From: Thauera sp. GDN1
GTDB taxonomy: Bacteria > Pseudomonadota > Gammaproteobacteria > Burkholderiales > Rhodocyclaceae
NCBI RefSeq assembly: GCF_029223545.1
Contig: NZ_CP097870.1
Span: forward strand, 2,790,001-2,854,000
Reading direction: 5' to 3'
DNA length: 64,000 nucleotides
Shown here: piece after piece, positions 53,141 through 61,639 of the stretch
Numbering within the stretch: position 1 is the first letter of the stretch
Layout of the letters: every line of letters starts with the position of its first letter
The notes under the pieces: model-generated
Seen by the model: only the letters and a program-made list of their open reading frames with translations
The model's database searches: none
Told to the model about the DNA's origin: nothing
Program-made: the position numbers and the translations under genes

Positions 53141-54322
53141 TCACGGCTTGCACTGGCTGTCGCGCCGGTCGAAGCCGAGCGTGTCCATGTTGTTGGTCTG
53201 GTGCAGGAAGCCCTGGATCGGCGCGCGCTCGATCACCGCGTTGTGGGTGGCGATCAGGATCGGCTGGCGCAGCTGGCGGTCCCAGTCGCGGAAGTACAGG
53301 CGGTTGCCCTTGAAGCCATCGATGGTGATCTCCTCGCCGCCGAGGTAGGCAACCAGCCTGGCGAAGGGCGCGTTCTCGGTGCGCACCACCGCCTCGACCA
53401 CCGCCTTGACCGCGATCCACGCCGCCCAGTCGGCGCTGCCCATGTGGCGCTTGGCCTGCTTCTCGAAGCGGCCGGTGAGCTGCGGTGCGCCGTGGCGCGG
53501 CCAGGCCCAGTGCCAGGCCTCGGCGACCAGGCCTTCGGCGCCCACCACCGGGCGCGGGCGCACGGTGTCGTAGGGCACGCTGCGCGCGAACTCGCCGTCG
53601 CTGTCGGCGACGAAGACGACGTCGTAGTCGCCGCCCGCGGTCAGCAGGCCGACGTTGCCGAGCTCGCGCTGGCGCGGGTCGTTGCTGAGCAGGAAGTCCT
53701 TCTTCGCGACGATCTTCAGACCGAGCCGGCGCGCGGAGTTCTCGAAGGCGGCCGCGATCAGCTTGTCGTCGTCGAGCGGGCCCTGCAGCAGCAGCACGTT
53801 GCGCCACTTCTTGAACACCAGGAACTGGGCGAGCGCGTCGGTCTGCATGCCGTGGTTGGGGATGGTGTGGTACAGGTGGGCCTGGCACTGCGCCTGACGC
53901 AGCGCATCGTCCGCCGCCGAGACGTTGAAGATCAGCAGCTCGCGCCCGCGGGTGGCGGCGGCGACCTCGGCCACCACCTTGCCCGGGGCGTCGATCAGGA
54001 AGTAGCGCACGCCTTCGGCATGCAGCTTGTCGAGTTCGGCCACCAGCGCCGAAGCGTCGGCGCCGCGCGCGCGCACCAGGTCGAAGCTCACGCCCAGCGC
54101 CTGGCCGACGAAACGCGCCTCGCGCAGCGCCACCTCGGCGCCGGCGAAAGGTTGGCCGAAGGGACGCGACAGGGTGCGGAAGAAGGTCTTCTTCTCGTCG
54201 TAGCGCGGGTCCTTGTTCAGCTCCAGGTAGCCGAAGCGGATCACCTCGGCCGCCCCGGCTGCCAGCGCGAAGAGCAGCATCGTTGCCGCCAGCAGGATGT
54301 GCGTCAGCGCACGCAGGTTCAT
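53141..54322 (-). CDS. ABC substrate-binding protein, PQQ-dependent alcohol catabolism family
   Basis: 393 residues with a signal peptide (LLAATMLLFALAAGAA), then a type I periplasmic fold: VIRFGYLELNKDPRYDEKK, FLIDAPGKVVAEVAAATRGRELLIFNVSA, VFVADSDGEFARSVPYDT. The co-located ABC-2 permease and ATPase suggest an exporter or uptake unit tied to the dehydrogenase, for example for PQQ or a metal ligand; that is conjecture. Confidence 0.88.
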   Translation of the reverse strand: MNLRALTHILLAATMLLFALAAGAAEVIRFGYLELNKDPRYDEKKTFFRTLSRPFGQPFAGAEVALREARFVGQALGVSFDLVRARGADASALVAELDKLHAEGVRYFLIDAPGKVVAEVAAATRGRELLIFNVSAADDALRQAQCQAHLYHTIPNHGMQTDALAQFLVFKKWRNVLLLQGPLDDDKLIAAAFENSARRLGLKIVAKKDFLLSNDPRQRELGNVGLLTAGGDYDVVFVADSDGEFARSVPYDTVRPRPVVGAEGLVAEAWHWAWPRHGAPQLTGRFEKQAKRHMGSADWAAWIAVKAVVEAVVRTENAPFARLVAYLGGEEITIDGFKGNRLYFRDWDRQLRQPILIATHNAVIERAPIQGFLHQTNNMDTLGFDRRDSQCKP

Positions 54323-54420
54323 GTCATACCCTCCATCGACTCATTCGTGAGCACAGCGCGCGGTGCCTGGTGGAAGCTGCAGATCGTGGCTGCCGCCGCT
54401 TCCACACATGGCTCCACGGG

Positions 54421-54487
54421 ATCGCGGCTTCCGCCGCTCCCACACACCGCAGCGGGATCGCGCTATGGGAGCGGCGGAAGCCGCGAG
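54421..54487. repeat. REP-like palindrome with a third partial arm
   Basis: ATCGCGGCTTCCGCCGCTCCCA pairs with TGGGAGCGGCGGAAGCCGCG across about 24 bases. A partial extra arm (GGCTGCCGCCGCTTCCACA) lies at 54388-54406. It fills the gap between the YVTN and binding-protein genes and may also attenuate transcription. Confidence 0.85.
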
Positions 54488-54517
54488 ACCTTCCGCGCCC
54501 CGCCCCCAAAACCGCGG

Positions 54518-55507
54518 TCAGTCGTCGATCACCGCCGTGTGCGGCACGCGGCCCACGGGCACCGAGCGCAGCACCTTGTTGGTCTTCGTATCGACGATGG
54601 AGATGTCGTCCGACAGGCCGTTGACCACCACCAGCATCGACTCGTCGCGGTTCAGCGTCACCCCCCAGGCGCGGTTGCCGACCAGGACATAGTCCTTGAC
54701 CTTGCGGCTGGCGACATCGACCACCGCGAAGTGGTTGGCTCGGCCCAGGGTGACGTAGGCGGTCTTGCCGTCGCGGGTCATGGTGATGCCCACCGGGGTC
54801 ACGTCGTCGCTGCGAAAACCCTTGGGCTCGAAGCCGATGGTTTCCTTGATGGTGTTGTTCTTCGCGTCGAGCACGGTCACCGAGGCGCCGAGCTCGTTGG
54901 TCACCCATACCTCGCTGCCGTCAGGGGTGTCGGCGAAACGGCGCGGACGGTTGCCGACCACGACGTTGGCGAGGATCTGATTGTTCGCGGTGTCGATGAC
55001 GTGGACCATGTTGGCGACTTCCGAGGTCACGTAGAGCCGGCCGCCGTCCTTGCTGACCAGCACGCCCTCGGGCTCCTCGCCGACCTCGATCTTGGCGAGC
55101 ACCGCATTCTTGGCGACATCCACCACCGACACCTCGGCGTCGTCCTCGTTGGAAACGAAGATCCTGCTACCGTCATGGCTGAAATCGAACATCTCCGGAT
55201 CTTCGCCGACGTCGATGCTGCGCACGACCTCGAGCTTGGCGATGTCGATCACGTCGACCCGCTCGCTGTTGCTGGCGATGACGAAGACCTGCTCGCGGTC
55301 GGGCGAAAGCTTCATGTCGCGCGGGCGCTCGCCGGTGGCGATGGTCTTGACGACCTGGAAGCTCTTGCCGTCGAGCACGGTGACCGCGTTATCGTTCTCG
55401 CTGCTGACGAAGATGTAGCCGGTGTCCTTGGCCAGCGCGGCGCCGGCCGGCAGGGCGAGCATCAAGGTGGTGGCCACGGCGCAGCCCAGGGTCTTCAGTC
55501 GGGTCAT
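54518..55507 (-). CDS. PQQ-dependent catabolism-associated YVTN beta-propeller protein
   Basis: 329 residues: signal peptide (TLMLALPAGAALAK), then seven YVTN repeats (YIFVSSENDNAVTVLD, QVFVIASNSERVDVIDI, RIFVSNEDDAEVSVVDV, RLYVTSEVANMVHVID and so on). Periplasmic, probably a scaffold or binding protein for the quinoprotein system. The leader GAGGAGACGACAACA is very like that of xoxF. This is the second YVTN propeller in the island. Confidence 0.93.
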   Translation of the reverse strand: MTRLKTLGCAVATTLMLALPAGAALAKDTGYIFVSSENDNAVTVLDGKSFQVVKTIATGERPRDMKLSPDREQVFVIASNSERVDVIDIAKLEVVRSIDVGEDPEMFDFSHDGSRIFVSNEDDAEVSVVDVAKNAVLAKIEVGEEPEGVLVSKDGGRLYVTSEVANMVHVIDTANNQILANVVVGNRPRRFADTPDGSEVWVTNELGASVTVLDAKNNTIKETIGFEPKGFRSDDVTPVGITMTRDGKTAYVTLGRANHFAVVDVASRKVKDYVLVGNRAWGVTLNRDESMLVVVNGLSDDISIVDTKTNKVLRSVPVGRVPHTAVIDD

Positions 55508-55623
55508 TGTTGTCGTCTCCTCGTTGGTCTTGTTGCTGCGAAGCTGTCACTGCTTGAAGCGCGGGCAAGTTCCCGCAAGAAAAATCCATGCCGGGTCGAT
55601 GCGTCCGGCGTGCCCGGACGGGC

Positions 55624-56430
55624 TCAGGCGGGCTCCACCGCCTGGCCGCTGCCGGTCAGCTTCAGGAAGGCCTCGGCCAGGGTGGTGCAACCGGATGTCG
55701 CCACCAGTGCGGCCGGCGAGCCCTCGGCGAGCAGCTCGCCCTTGTGCAGCACGAGCACGCGATCGGCGGCCTCGGCCTCGTCCACCAGGTGCGAGGCCCA
55801 CAGCACGCCGACGCCGCTCGCGCGCAAGGCCAGCACCTCGTCGAGCAGATGCCGGCGCGAGGCCGGATCCAGGCCCACCGTGGCCTCGTCCATCAACAGC
55901 ACCGAGGGCCGATGCACCAGCGCGCGCGCCAGCTCCACCTTGCGCCGGTTGCCGCCGGAGAGTTCGCGCACACGATCGGCGCGGCGCTCGGCCAGACCCA
56001 GGCGACTGAGCGCATCGGCGATGCGCTCGCGCGCCTGCGCGCCGCCGATGCCGTGCAGGCGGGCATGGAAGACCAGGTTTGCCTCGACGCTGAGATCCAT
56101 GTCCAGCGTCATCTGCTGGAACACCACGCCGATCCTGCCGAGCGCGCGCACCGGGGCCACGCGCATGTCCTGGCCGCACACGCGCACCTCGCCGGCGTCG
56201 GCGTTGAACAGGCCGGTAAGCAGTTGGAACAGCGTGCTCTTGCCTGCGCCGTTGGGTCCGAGCAGGGCGACGAACTCGCCGGCGCGCACCTCCAGGTCCA
56301 CGCCCTTCAGCGCCGGACGCGCGCCGTAGGACTTGCGCACACCGCGCACCGACAGCAGCACCTCGCCGACCGCCGTCCTGTCCGCCATGGGTTGCGTCTC
56401 CTTGCCGCTCGCCGTGCTCACGCTGCTCAT
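55624..56430 (-). CDS. ABC transporter ATPase of PQQ-alcohol clusters
   Basis: 268 residues. Walker A GPNGAGKST, signature LSGGNRRKVELARAL, Walker B VLLMDEATVGLD, with the CcmA/DrrA-like C-terminus. Likely partner of the ABC-2 permease at 52324. Starts from ATG 56430, overlapping the preceding ATPase gene by 4 nt; an internal ATG (MADRTA) is also possible. Confidence 0.92.
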   Translation of the reverse strand: MSSVSTASGKETQPMADRTAVGEVLLSVRGVRKSYGARPALKGVDLEVRAGEFVALLGPNGAGKSTLFQLLTGLFNADAGEVRVCGQDMRVAPVRALGRIGVVFQQMTLDMDLSVEANLVFHARLHGIGGAQARERIADALSRLGLAERRADRVRELSGGNRRKVELARALVHRPSVLLMDEATVGLDPASRRHLLDEVLALRASGVGVLWASHLVDEAEAADRVLVLHKGELLAEGSPAALVATSGCTTLAEAFLKLTGSGQAVEPA

Positions 56431-57281
56431 GACGCCCCTCCCCAGGGTGCGTGCCCACTCGTGCCCGCCCCCCTCGCCCCGGAACCGGTGGTCGGCCCGT
56501 CACCCTTCGCCGAATTACTCCCGGGGAAACCGCTCTCCCCGTTCGCCAGCCCCGCGAGCAGCTCCGGGTGGCGGGCGAGCAGCGTCTGGTACAGGCGATC
56601 GACCACCGGCGCAGCGGCGTCGCGCGGGCGCGCCAGCTCCACCGGCAGATCCAGCACCACCCGCCCCGGCGCCGCCGACAGGAAGCACACCCGGTCGCCG
56701 AGCGCGAGCGCCTCGCGCAGGTCGTGGGTGACGAACAGCACGCTCGCGCCGCAGCGCTGCCACTGCTCGACCAGCATCTCGCGCAGGCGATTCGCGGTGG
56801 GGCTGTCGAGCGACACGAAGGGCTCGTCCATCAGCAGCAGCTCGGGCTCGTTGATGAAGGCGCGCGCCAGCGCCACCCGCCGCATCATCCCGCCCGACAG
56901 CCGCGTCGGATAGGCATCGAGCACGTCGCCGAGCTCCATCGCCCGCAGCAGTGCGATCGCGCGTTCGCGCTGGCGCGCCGCATCCCCTGCGCACGCCACC
57001 AGCAGCACGTTGTCGAGCACGCTCATCCACGGCATCAGCCGCGGCTCCTGGAACATGAAGCCGACGTCCTCGGGGAAAGCGCCGTTCATCGTCACCTGGC
57101 CGTCCAGGTCGCGGTCGAGCCCGCCGACGATATTGAGCAGGGTACTCTTGCCGCAGCCCGAGGGCCCCACCACGCACACGAACTCGCCACGCGCCACGTC
57201 CAGGCGCAGGCCGGACAGCGCCAGGTGCGGCCGTCCGCCACGGTCGGGGTAACGCTTGCGGTCGATGCGGATCTCGAGCAT
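56427..57281 (-). CDS. NitT/TauT-family ABC importer ATPase
   Basis: 284 residues. Walker A GPSGCGKST, Q-loop FMFQEPRLMPWMSV, signature LSGGMMRRVALARAF, Walker B LLLMDEPFVSLD, H-loop VTHDLREAL: the SsuB/TauB type. A Gly/Ser-rich C-terminal tail of about 40 residues is unusual. Begins 3 bp after the permease stop. Confidence 0.92.
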   Translation of the reverse strand: MLEIRIDRKRYPDRGGRPHLALSGLRLDVARGEFVCVVGPSGCGKSTLLNIVGGLDRDLDGQVTMNGAFPEDVGFMFQEPRLMPWMSVLDNVLLVACAGDAARQRERAIALLRAMELGDVLDAYPTRLSGGMMRRVALARAFINEPELLLMDEPFVSLDSPTANRLREMLVEQWQRCGASVLFVTHDLREALALGDRVCFLSAAPGRVVLDLPVELARPRDAAAPVVDRLYQTLLARHPELLAGLANGESGFPGSNSAKGDGPTTGSGARGAGTSGHAPWGGAS

Positions 57282-57284
57282 CGC

Positions 57285-58142
57285 TCAGGCCCTCCATCCG
57301 GTCAGCCGGCGCTCGAGCGGGCGCAGCAGCCAGGCCTCGACGATCAGCACCACGGCGGCGAAGGCCAGGGTGTAGGCGAGGATGCCGGTGATGTCGAAGA
57401 ACTGGAAGAAGACGTTGAGCTGGAAGCCGACCCCCTCGCTGCGGCCGAGCAGCTCGACCACCAGCACGATCTTCCAGATCAGCGACAGCCCGGAGCGCGC
57501 CGCCGCCATCAGGTAGGGCACGAGCTGGGGCAGATAGACGCGCAGGAAGGTGGTGCGGCGCGACAGGCGGTAGGCACGGGCGACGTCGAGCAACTTGGGA
57601 TCGACCGCGCGTGCGCCCTCGCGCACGGTGACGACCACGGTCGGGATCTTGTTGATCGCTACCGCCAGGATCGCCGCCCAGTCGTTGAGGCCGAACCAGA
57701 CGTAGCACAGGATGATGGTGACCAGCGCCGGGATGTTGAGCCCGAGCACCAGCCAGGCGTCGAAGAAGGCGTCGAGCCGGCGCCAGCGCCCCATCGCCAT
57801 GCCCAGCAGCGCACCGATCAGCATGGCCGCGGCGAAGGCGACCGCGACCCGGCCGAGCGTCACCGCGAGGTGGCCGGGCAGGCTCAGCGACAGGGTCTCG
57901 TCGACGATGCGAGCGAAGACGGTCAGCGGGTCGGGCAGCGTGCGGCTGTCGGCGAACATCGCGCCGAGCTGCCACAGCAGCAGGAAGGCGCCCAGCGAGG
58001 CGAGCCGCAGCCAGCCATCCCGGCCGCCCGCGGACGTCGCCGCGTGCGCGGCCGGCGGACTCGCATCCTGCCCCGCAGGACGCGGCGTGCGGGCCATCAT
58101 CGGCACCGGAGACTCGACTGCTGCCGTGCGCTTGCCACTCAC
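57285..58142 (-). CDS. NitT/TauT-family ABC importer permease
   Basis: 285 residues if started at GTG 58142, which overlaps the upstream TGA (GTGA); ATG 58100 is the alternative. Six membrane segments and the EAA motif region (GARAVDPKLLDVARAYRLSRRTTFLRVYLPQLVPYLMAAAR). SsuC/TauC type. Substrate unknown. Confidence 0.9.
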   Translation of the reverse strand: MSGKRTAAVESPVPMMARTPRPAGQDASPPAAHAATSAGGRDGWLRLASLGAFLLLWQLGAMFADSRTLPDPLTVFARIVDETLSLSLPGHLAVTLGRVAVAFAAAMLIGALLGMAMGRWRRLDAFFDAWLVLGLNIPALVTIILCYVWFGLNDWAAILAVAINKIPTVVVTVREGARAVDPKLLDVARAYRLSRRTTFLRVYLPQLVPYLMAAARSGLSLIWKIVLVVELLGRSEGVGFQLNVFFQFFDITGILAYTLAFAAVVLIVEAWLLRPLERRLTGWRA

Positions 58143-59128
58143 CGGCTCCCGCCTCCGCGCCAGAAGGTGCCCGGGGCGATCGTGCGCGCCTTGCCCACCA
58201 GCGCCTCGCCCCCCTCCGCGGCCAGGATGTCGAAGACCCGGGTGGCGACGCGTTCGGCATCGTCGATGCCGGTGCGCGGGATGCCGGCACGGAAGCCCTC
58301 GCGCAGGGCGATGAAGGTTTCCTCGTTCTCGGCGCGCATCAGCGGCCGCAGCTCCTCCCACACCGCGTCGGATTCGAGCATCAGCGCCTTGGCGGCATCC
58401 GATGCGCGCAGGAAGCCCTCGATCGCCGCGGCATTGTCGCGCGCCCAGCCTTCGCGGAACACCCAGCCCACCAGCGGCAGTTCATCCTCGATGCCGAGGC
58501 CGGCGAGGATCTGCGGCATGGAGATCAGCTCCTTCATGCCGGCGGCGGACAGGCGGGCGGTGTAGTGCCAGAAGTTCATCGCCGCGGGCAGTTCGCCCCG
58601 CATCACCAGCTCGTTGAGCAGCGGCGGCGCCGCGAACTGGGGCTGCAGGAAGGTCGCCGCATCCTCGCCCACCGTGCGCCGGGCGTAGGCGCGCAGCAGC
58701 AGCCAGCTCTTGTCGAGCGCACCGCCCGCCACGCCGAGGCGCTTGCCCTCGAGGTCGGCGAACTGCGCGACGCCGGCATCGGGTCGCACGCTGATGCCGC
58801 CCACCGCCTGCGAGTAGGGCGCGAACGCGTAGTCGCTGCCTTCCGAGCGCATGCGCGACACCCAGATCCAGTCGTTGGCGATGAGGTCCACCTCGCCGCC
58901 CTGGATCGCCACATTGGCGGCGTCCTTCAGCGCCAACGGCACGATGCGCAGCTCGATGCCCTCACGTTCGGCCAGCCCGTGGCGCTGCATCACCTCGAGC
59001 TCCCAGCTCACGGTGCCGAACTGCAGGATCCCGACGCGCACCACCGCACGCTCGGCGGCCCAGGCGCCCGACATCGCGAACGCGGTCAGCAGCAGGAATC
59101 CCAGCAGGCGTCCGATCAGGGCCGGCAT
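58139..59128 (-). CDS. NitT/TauT-family ABC substrate-binding protein
   Basis: 329 residues: signal peptide (FLLLTAFAMSGAWA), then a SsuA/THI5-like type II fold (RVGILQFGTVSWELEVMQRHGLAEREGIELRIVPL, GGEVDLIANDWIWVSR, LEGKRLGVAGGALDKSWLLLRAY). First gene of a four-gene ABC operon running into the PQQ-linked ATPase. AGGAGGAGA before the ATG at 59128. A sigma-54 element lies about 70 bp upstream. Confidence 0.92.
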   Translation of the reverse strand: MPALIGRLLGFLLLTAFAMSGAWAAERAVVRVGILQFGTVSWELEVMQRHGLAEREGIELRIVPLALKDAANVAIQGGEVDLIANDWIWVSRMRSEGSDYAFAPYSQAVGGISVRPDAGVAQFADLEGKRLGVAGGALDKSWLLLRAYARRTVGEDAATFLQPQFAAPPLLNELVMRGELPAAMNFWHYTARLSAAGMKELISMPQILAGLGIEDELPLVGWVFREGWARDNAAAIEGFLRASDAAKALMLESDAVWEELRPLMRAENEETFIALREGFRAGIPRTGIDDAERVATRVFDILAAEGGEALVGKARTIAPGTFWRGGGSR

Positions 59129-59195
59129 GTCGTCTCTCCTCCTCGTATGCGCATGCCGTCGACCGTGCGCGGCATCCAATTGTGGAGTTCCGGAT

Positions 59196-59210
59196 GCAGG
59201 AACCATGCCA
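59196..59210 (-). promoter_or_regulatory. Sigma-54 promoter of the ABC operon
   Basis: Minus-strand TGGCATGGTTCCTGC followed by A: GG-N10-GC core intact, one mismatch in each box. Leader about 55 nt. Shares the GTTCCTG spacer with the fae element. Confidence 0.65.
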
Positions 59211-59285
59211 TCCAGTCGGCAACTGCTTCTCCACGCTGGCGCTGGATGGACATGCGTGGCCCATTCGCCACGGCGTGGCCCGAAC

Positions 59286-59302
59286 TGTTCCGAATGGGAA
59301 CA
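59286..59302. promoter_or_regulatory. Inverted repeat TGTTCC-N5-GGAACA, candidate activator site
   Basis: A perfect 6-bp dyad about 80 bp upstream of the sigma-54 element, the usual distance for an enhancer-binding-protein site, and also about 115 bp upstream of the divergent sensor gene. Confidence 0.45.
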
Positions 59303-59416
59303 CCGCCTGTTCAATGACGACACAACCGCGGGGCCCGCCTGCAGGGTCGGCCCGAGGAGCGGGAAGCACGCGCCGGCGCCCGCGGACGCGGGCAGGCATG
59401 CCCGCGGCCTCCGGGC

Positions 59417-60250
59417 ATGAATCCTGCAATGACCGATCACGTCCCACCACCGCACTCGTTCCCACGGAACATGAACCCGATCACCGTGCCTGCCCAGTCG
59501 AGCCTGTCCGGCGCCACCACCGGAGCGGGTGAGCGCACGTCCGCCGCGGTGCACGCCTTCGACCGCGAGCGCCTCGTGGCGCTGTCCGCGCCGGCGATGG
59601 AAGACCTCTACCGCCAGCTCGACAGCCCCACCACCACCGTGCTGCTCGCCGACAGCCGCGGCGGCGTGCTGCGCGCCATCGGCAGCGGGCGCGAGGCGGC
59701 CGCCTTGCCCGCAGCCAGCGCTCCGACGCCGGACGCCCCCCATGCCGCGGCCGGCGGCGAGGACCGGCGCGCGGTCGTGGGTGGCCAGCGCGCGGCGCAG
59801 CGCATCGGCATCGCGGTGCCGATCCTGCCGCCGGACGGCGGCCTGCTCGGCTTCGTCGATGCCGAGGCCTCGCCGCTCGACTGGCTGAGTCACGCCAACG
59901 CGCTGCTGCAGACCGCGGCCCGGATCATCGAGCACCGCCTGATCGAGACCGAACCGCAGGGCTTCCTGCTGCTGCGTTTCCACCGCTATCCGACCGTGCT
60001 CGGCACGCCCCTGGAAGCGCTCGCGCTGTTAGACGCCGACGGCGTCGTGCTGCTCGCCAACCGCGTCGCCATCGACCTGCTCGCGCCCTGCCCGGTCGGC
60101 TGCGGCGTGCCGGCCGCCACCTGCTTCGCCACCCAGTGGTGCGGCATCGTCGGCTACGCTGCGCTCGGCCTCCGCCAGCCCTTCGTGCTGCGCGACCACC
60201 GCGGCGCCGACTATTCCGCACGCGCCAGCCTGAGGAGGGCCGCCGCATGA
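59417..60250 (+). CDS. GAF-type sensor resembling the N-terminal half of AcoR regulators, no AAA+ or HTH
   Basis: 277 residues (alternative starts at 59429 and 59471). The sequence follows the AcoR sensor region: VLLADSRGGVLRAIGSG, a shortened GAF with IGIAVPILPPDGGLLGFVDAEA, LLQTAARIIEHRLIETEPQGFLLLRFHRYP, then a PAS-like segment (EALALLDADGVVLLANRVAIDLL). It ends without AAA+ or DNA-binding domains, and its stop overlaps the kinase ATG by 4 nt. It probably acts as a stand-alone sensor feeding the kinase. Three cysteines cluster in PCPVGCG and TQWCGIVG, with another at TCFAT. Confidence 0.82.
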   Translation: MNPAMTDHVPPPHSFPRNMNPITVPAQSSLSGATTGAGERTSAAVHAFDRERLVALSAPAMEDLYRQLDSPTTTVLLADSRGGVLRAIGSGREAAALPAASAPTPDAPHAAAGGEDRRAVVGGQRAAQRIGIAVPILPPDGGLLGFVDAEASPLDWLSHANALLQTAARIIEHRLIETEPQGFLLLRFHRYPTVLGTPLEALALLDADGVVLLANRVAIDLLAPCPVGCGVPAATCFATQWCGIVGYAALGLRQPFVLRDHRGADYSARASLRRAAA

Positions 60251-61617
60251 ACATCCTCCGTTCCCCCAGTCTGCACGGGCGCCTGAGCCTAGTGCTGACC
60301 ACCCTGATCGCGGTGATGATGATCATCGGCACCGGCGTGTGGTTGCGCGAGACCCGCCAGGCCATCCACGAGGAGGTCGAAGCCGCGACCCGTGTCGCCG
60401 AGCAGTGGCTCAAGGTGCTGGTGCCGGAAACCCTGGGCGACGGCCCGCAGGCGCGCGCGCGCCTGATGGATCACCTCGGCGCCATCGGCCGCATACGCGC
60501 CAACCGCCTGGAAGTGTTCGACGCCGGCGGCCAGCGCCTGTACGTGTCGCCCGAATCGCCCTACAAGGCGGGGCGCAACGCCCCCGAGTGGTTCGCCGGC
60601 TGGGTGGCGCCGGAAGTGGCCGAGCGCCGACTGGAGGCCGACGGCCTGAGCGTCGTGCTGTCCCCCGACACCTCGCGCGCGGTGCTCGACGCCTGGGACC
60701 ACCTCGGCGCCGCGCTCGGCTGGGCGGTGGCGCTGCTGCTGTCGATCTGGCTTGCGACCCGCTTCGCGATCGACCGCGCGCTGGCTCCGATCAACGAGAT
60801 CCACAGCGCGCTCGAGCGCGGCGCCAGCGGCCAGTTCGACCAGCGCCTGCCCGAATACGCCACCCGCGAGCTCGCCCTTCTCGCCCACAGCTACAACCGC
60901 CTCGCCGACAGCCTCGACGAGAGCCTCGCCGAGAACGCCCGCCTGGAGCAGGACCAGGCGCTCGCACGTGCGCTGCAGGTCCGCCTCGAACAGGAGCGGC
61001 GCGCGATCGCACGCGAGCTGCACGACGAGCTCGGCCAAGGCATCACCGCGGTGCGCTCGATCGCCGGCGCCATCATCCAGCGCACCACCGAACAGCCCGG
61101 CATCAACGGCAGCGCCCAGGCCATCCTGGCAATGACGACGCAGATGCAGGAGGGCGTCCACACCATCCTGCAGCGCCTGCGCAGCCGCACCGCCGACAAG
61201 CAGGTCCATGTCGAGGAGGCAATCGAGAGCTACTGCGCGCTATGGGCCAGCCATCATGGCGATATCCGCATCGAATGCAGGATCGAGCCGCTCGGAGAGC
61301 AGGTCAGCGATGCGCTCGGGCTCACCATCCTGCGCATGGTCCAGGAAAGCCTGACCAACGTCGCCCGCCACGCCCACGCCACCCGCGTCCAGGTCCGGCT
61401 CGGCGTGCGCGACGGCCAGATCGAGATCGAGGTCATCGACAATGGTCGCGGCCTCGGCCAGAATCCGGCGCCCGGACGCCACGGCCTGGTCGGCATGCGC
61501 GAACGCATCGCCGAACTCCACGGCCAGCTCGAGCTGAGCAGTCCGCCCGAAGGCGGTCTAAACGTCCGCGCCCGCCTGCCGCTGCCGGCTGCCGCGGGCA
61601 AGGACACCCGTCCGTGA
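60247..61617 (+). CDS. NarX/UhpB-type sensor histidine kinase
   Basis: 456 residues. Membrane segments at about 12-31 and 157-175 enclose a periplasmic domain of about 120 residues; a HAMP domain follows. HisKA_3 has the phosphoacceptor H259 in ARELHDELGQG. The HATPase domain has the N box VQESLTNVARHAHA and G boxes DNGRGLG and GLVGMRERI. Partner of the NarL-type regulator 22 bp downstream. Such pairs (ExaDE, FlhSR-like) control PQQ-dehydrogenase genes in other bacteria. Confidence 0.93.
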   Translation: MNILRSPSLHGRLSLVLTTLIAVMMIIGTGVWLRETRQAIHEEVEAATRVAEQWLKVLVPETLGDGPQARARLMDHLGAIGRIRANRLEVFDAGGQRLYVSPESPYKAGRNAPEWFAGWVAPEVAERRLEADGLSVVLSPDTSRAVLDAWDHLGAALGWAVALLLSIWLATRFAIDRALAPINEIHSALERGASGQFDQRLPEYATRELALLAHSYNRLADSLDESLAENARLEQDQALARALQVRLEQERRAIARELHDELGQGITAVRSIAGAIIQRTTEQPGINGSAQAILAMTTQMQEGVHTILQRLRSRTADKQVHVEEAIESYCALWASHHGDIRIECRIEPLGEQVSDALGLTILRMVQESLTNVARHAHATRVQVRLGVRDGQIEIEVIDNGRGLGQNPAPGRHGLVGMRERIAELHGQLELSSPPEGGLNVRARLPLPAAAGKDTRP

Positions 61618-61639
61618 CCACCACATCGATGCAGAAGAG

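Noticed and set aside
55565..55580. TGG-ATTTTTC-TTGC upstream of the YVTN gene as a sigma-54 promoter
   Set aside because: GG to GC spacing is 9, not 10; spacing is strict for sigma-54.
55603..55619. GTCCGG-N5-CCGGAC hairpin after the ABC ATPase gene as a terminator
   Set aside because: No T run follows and the stem is only 6 bp; at most a weak pause site.
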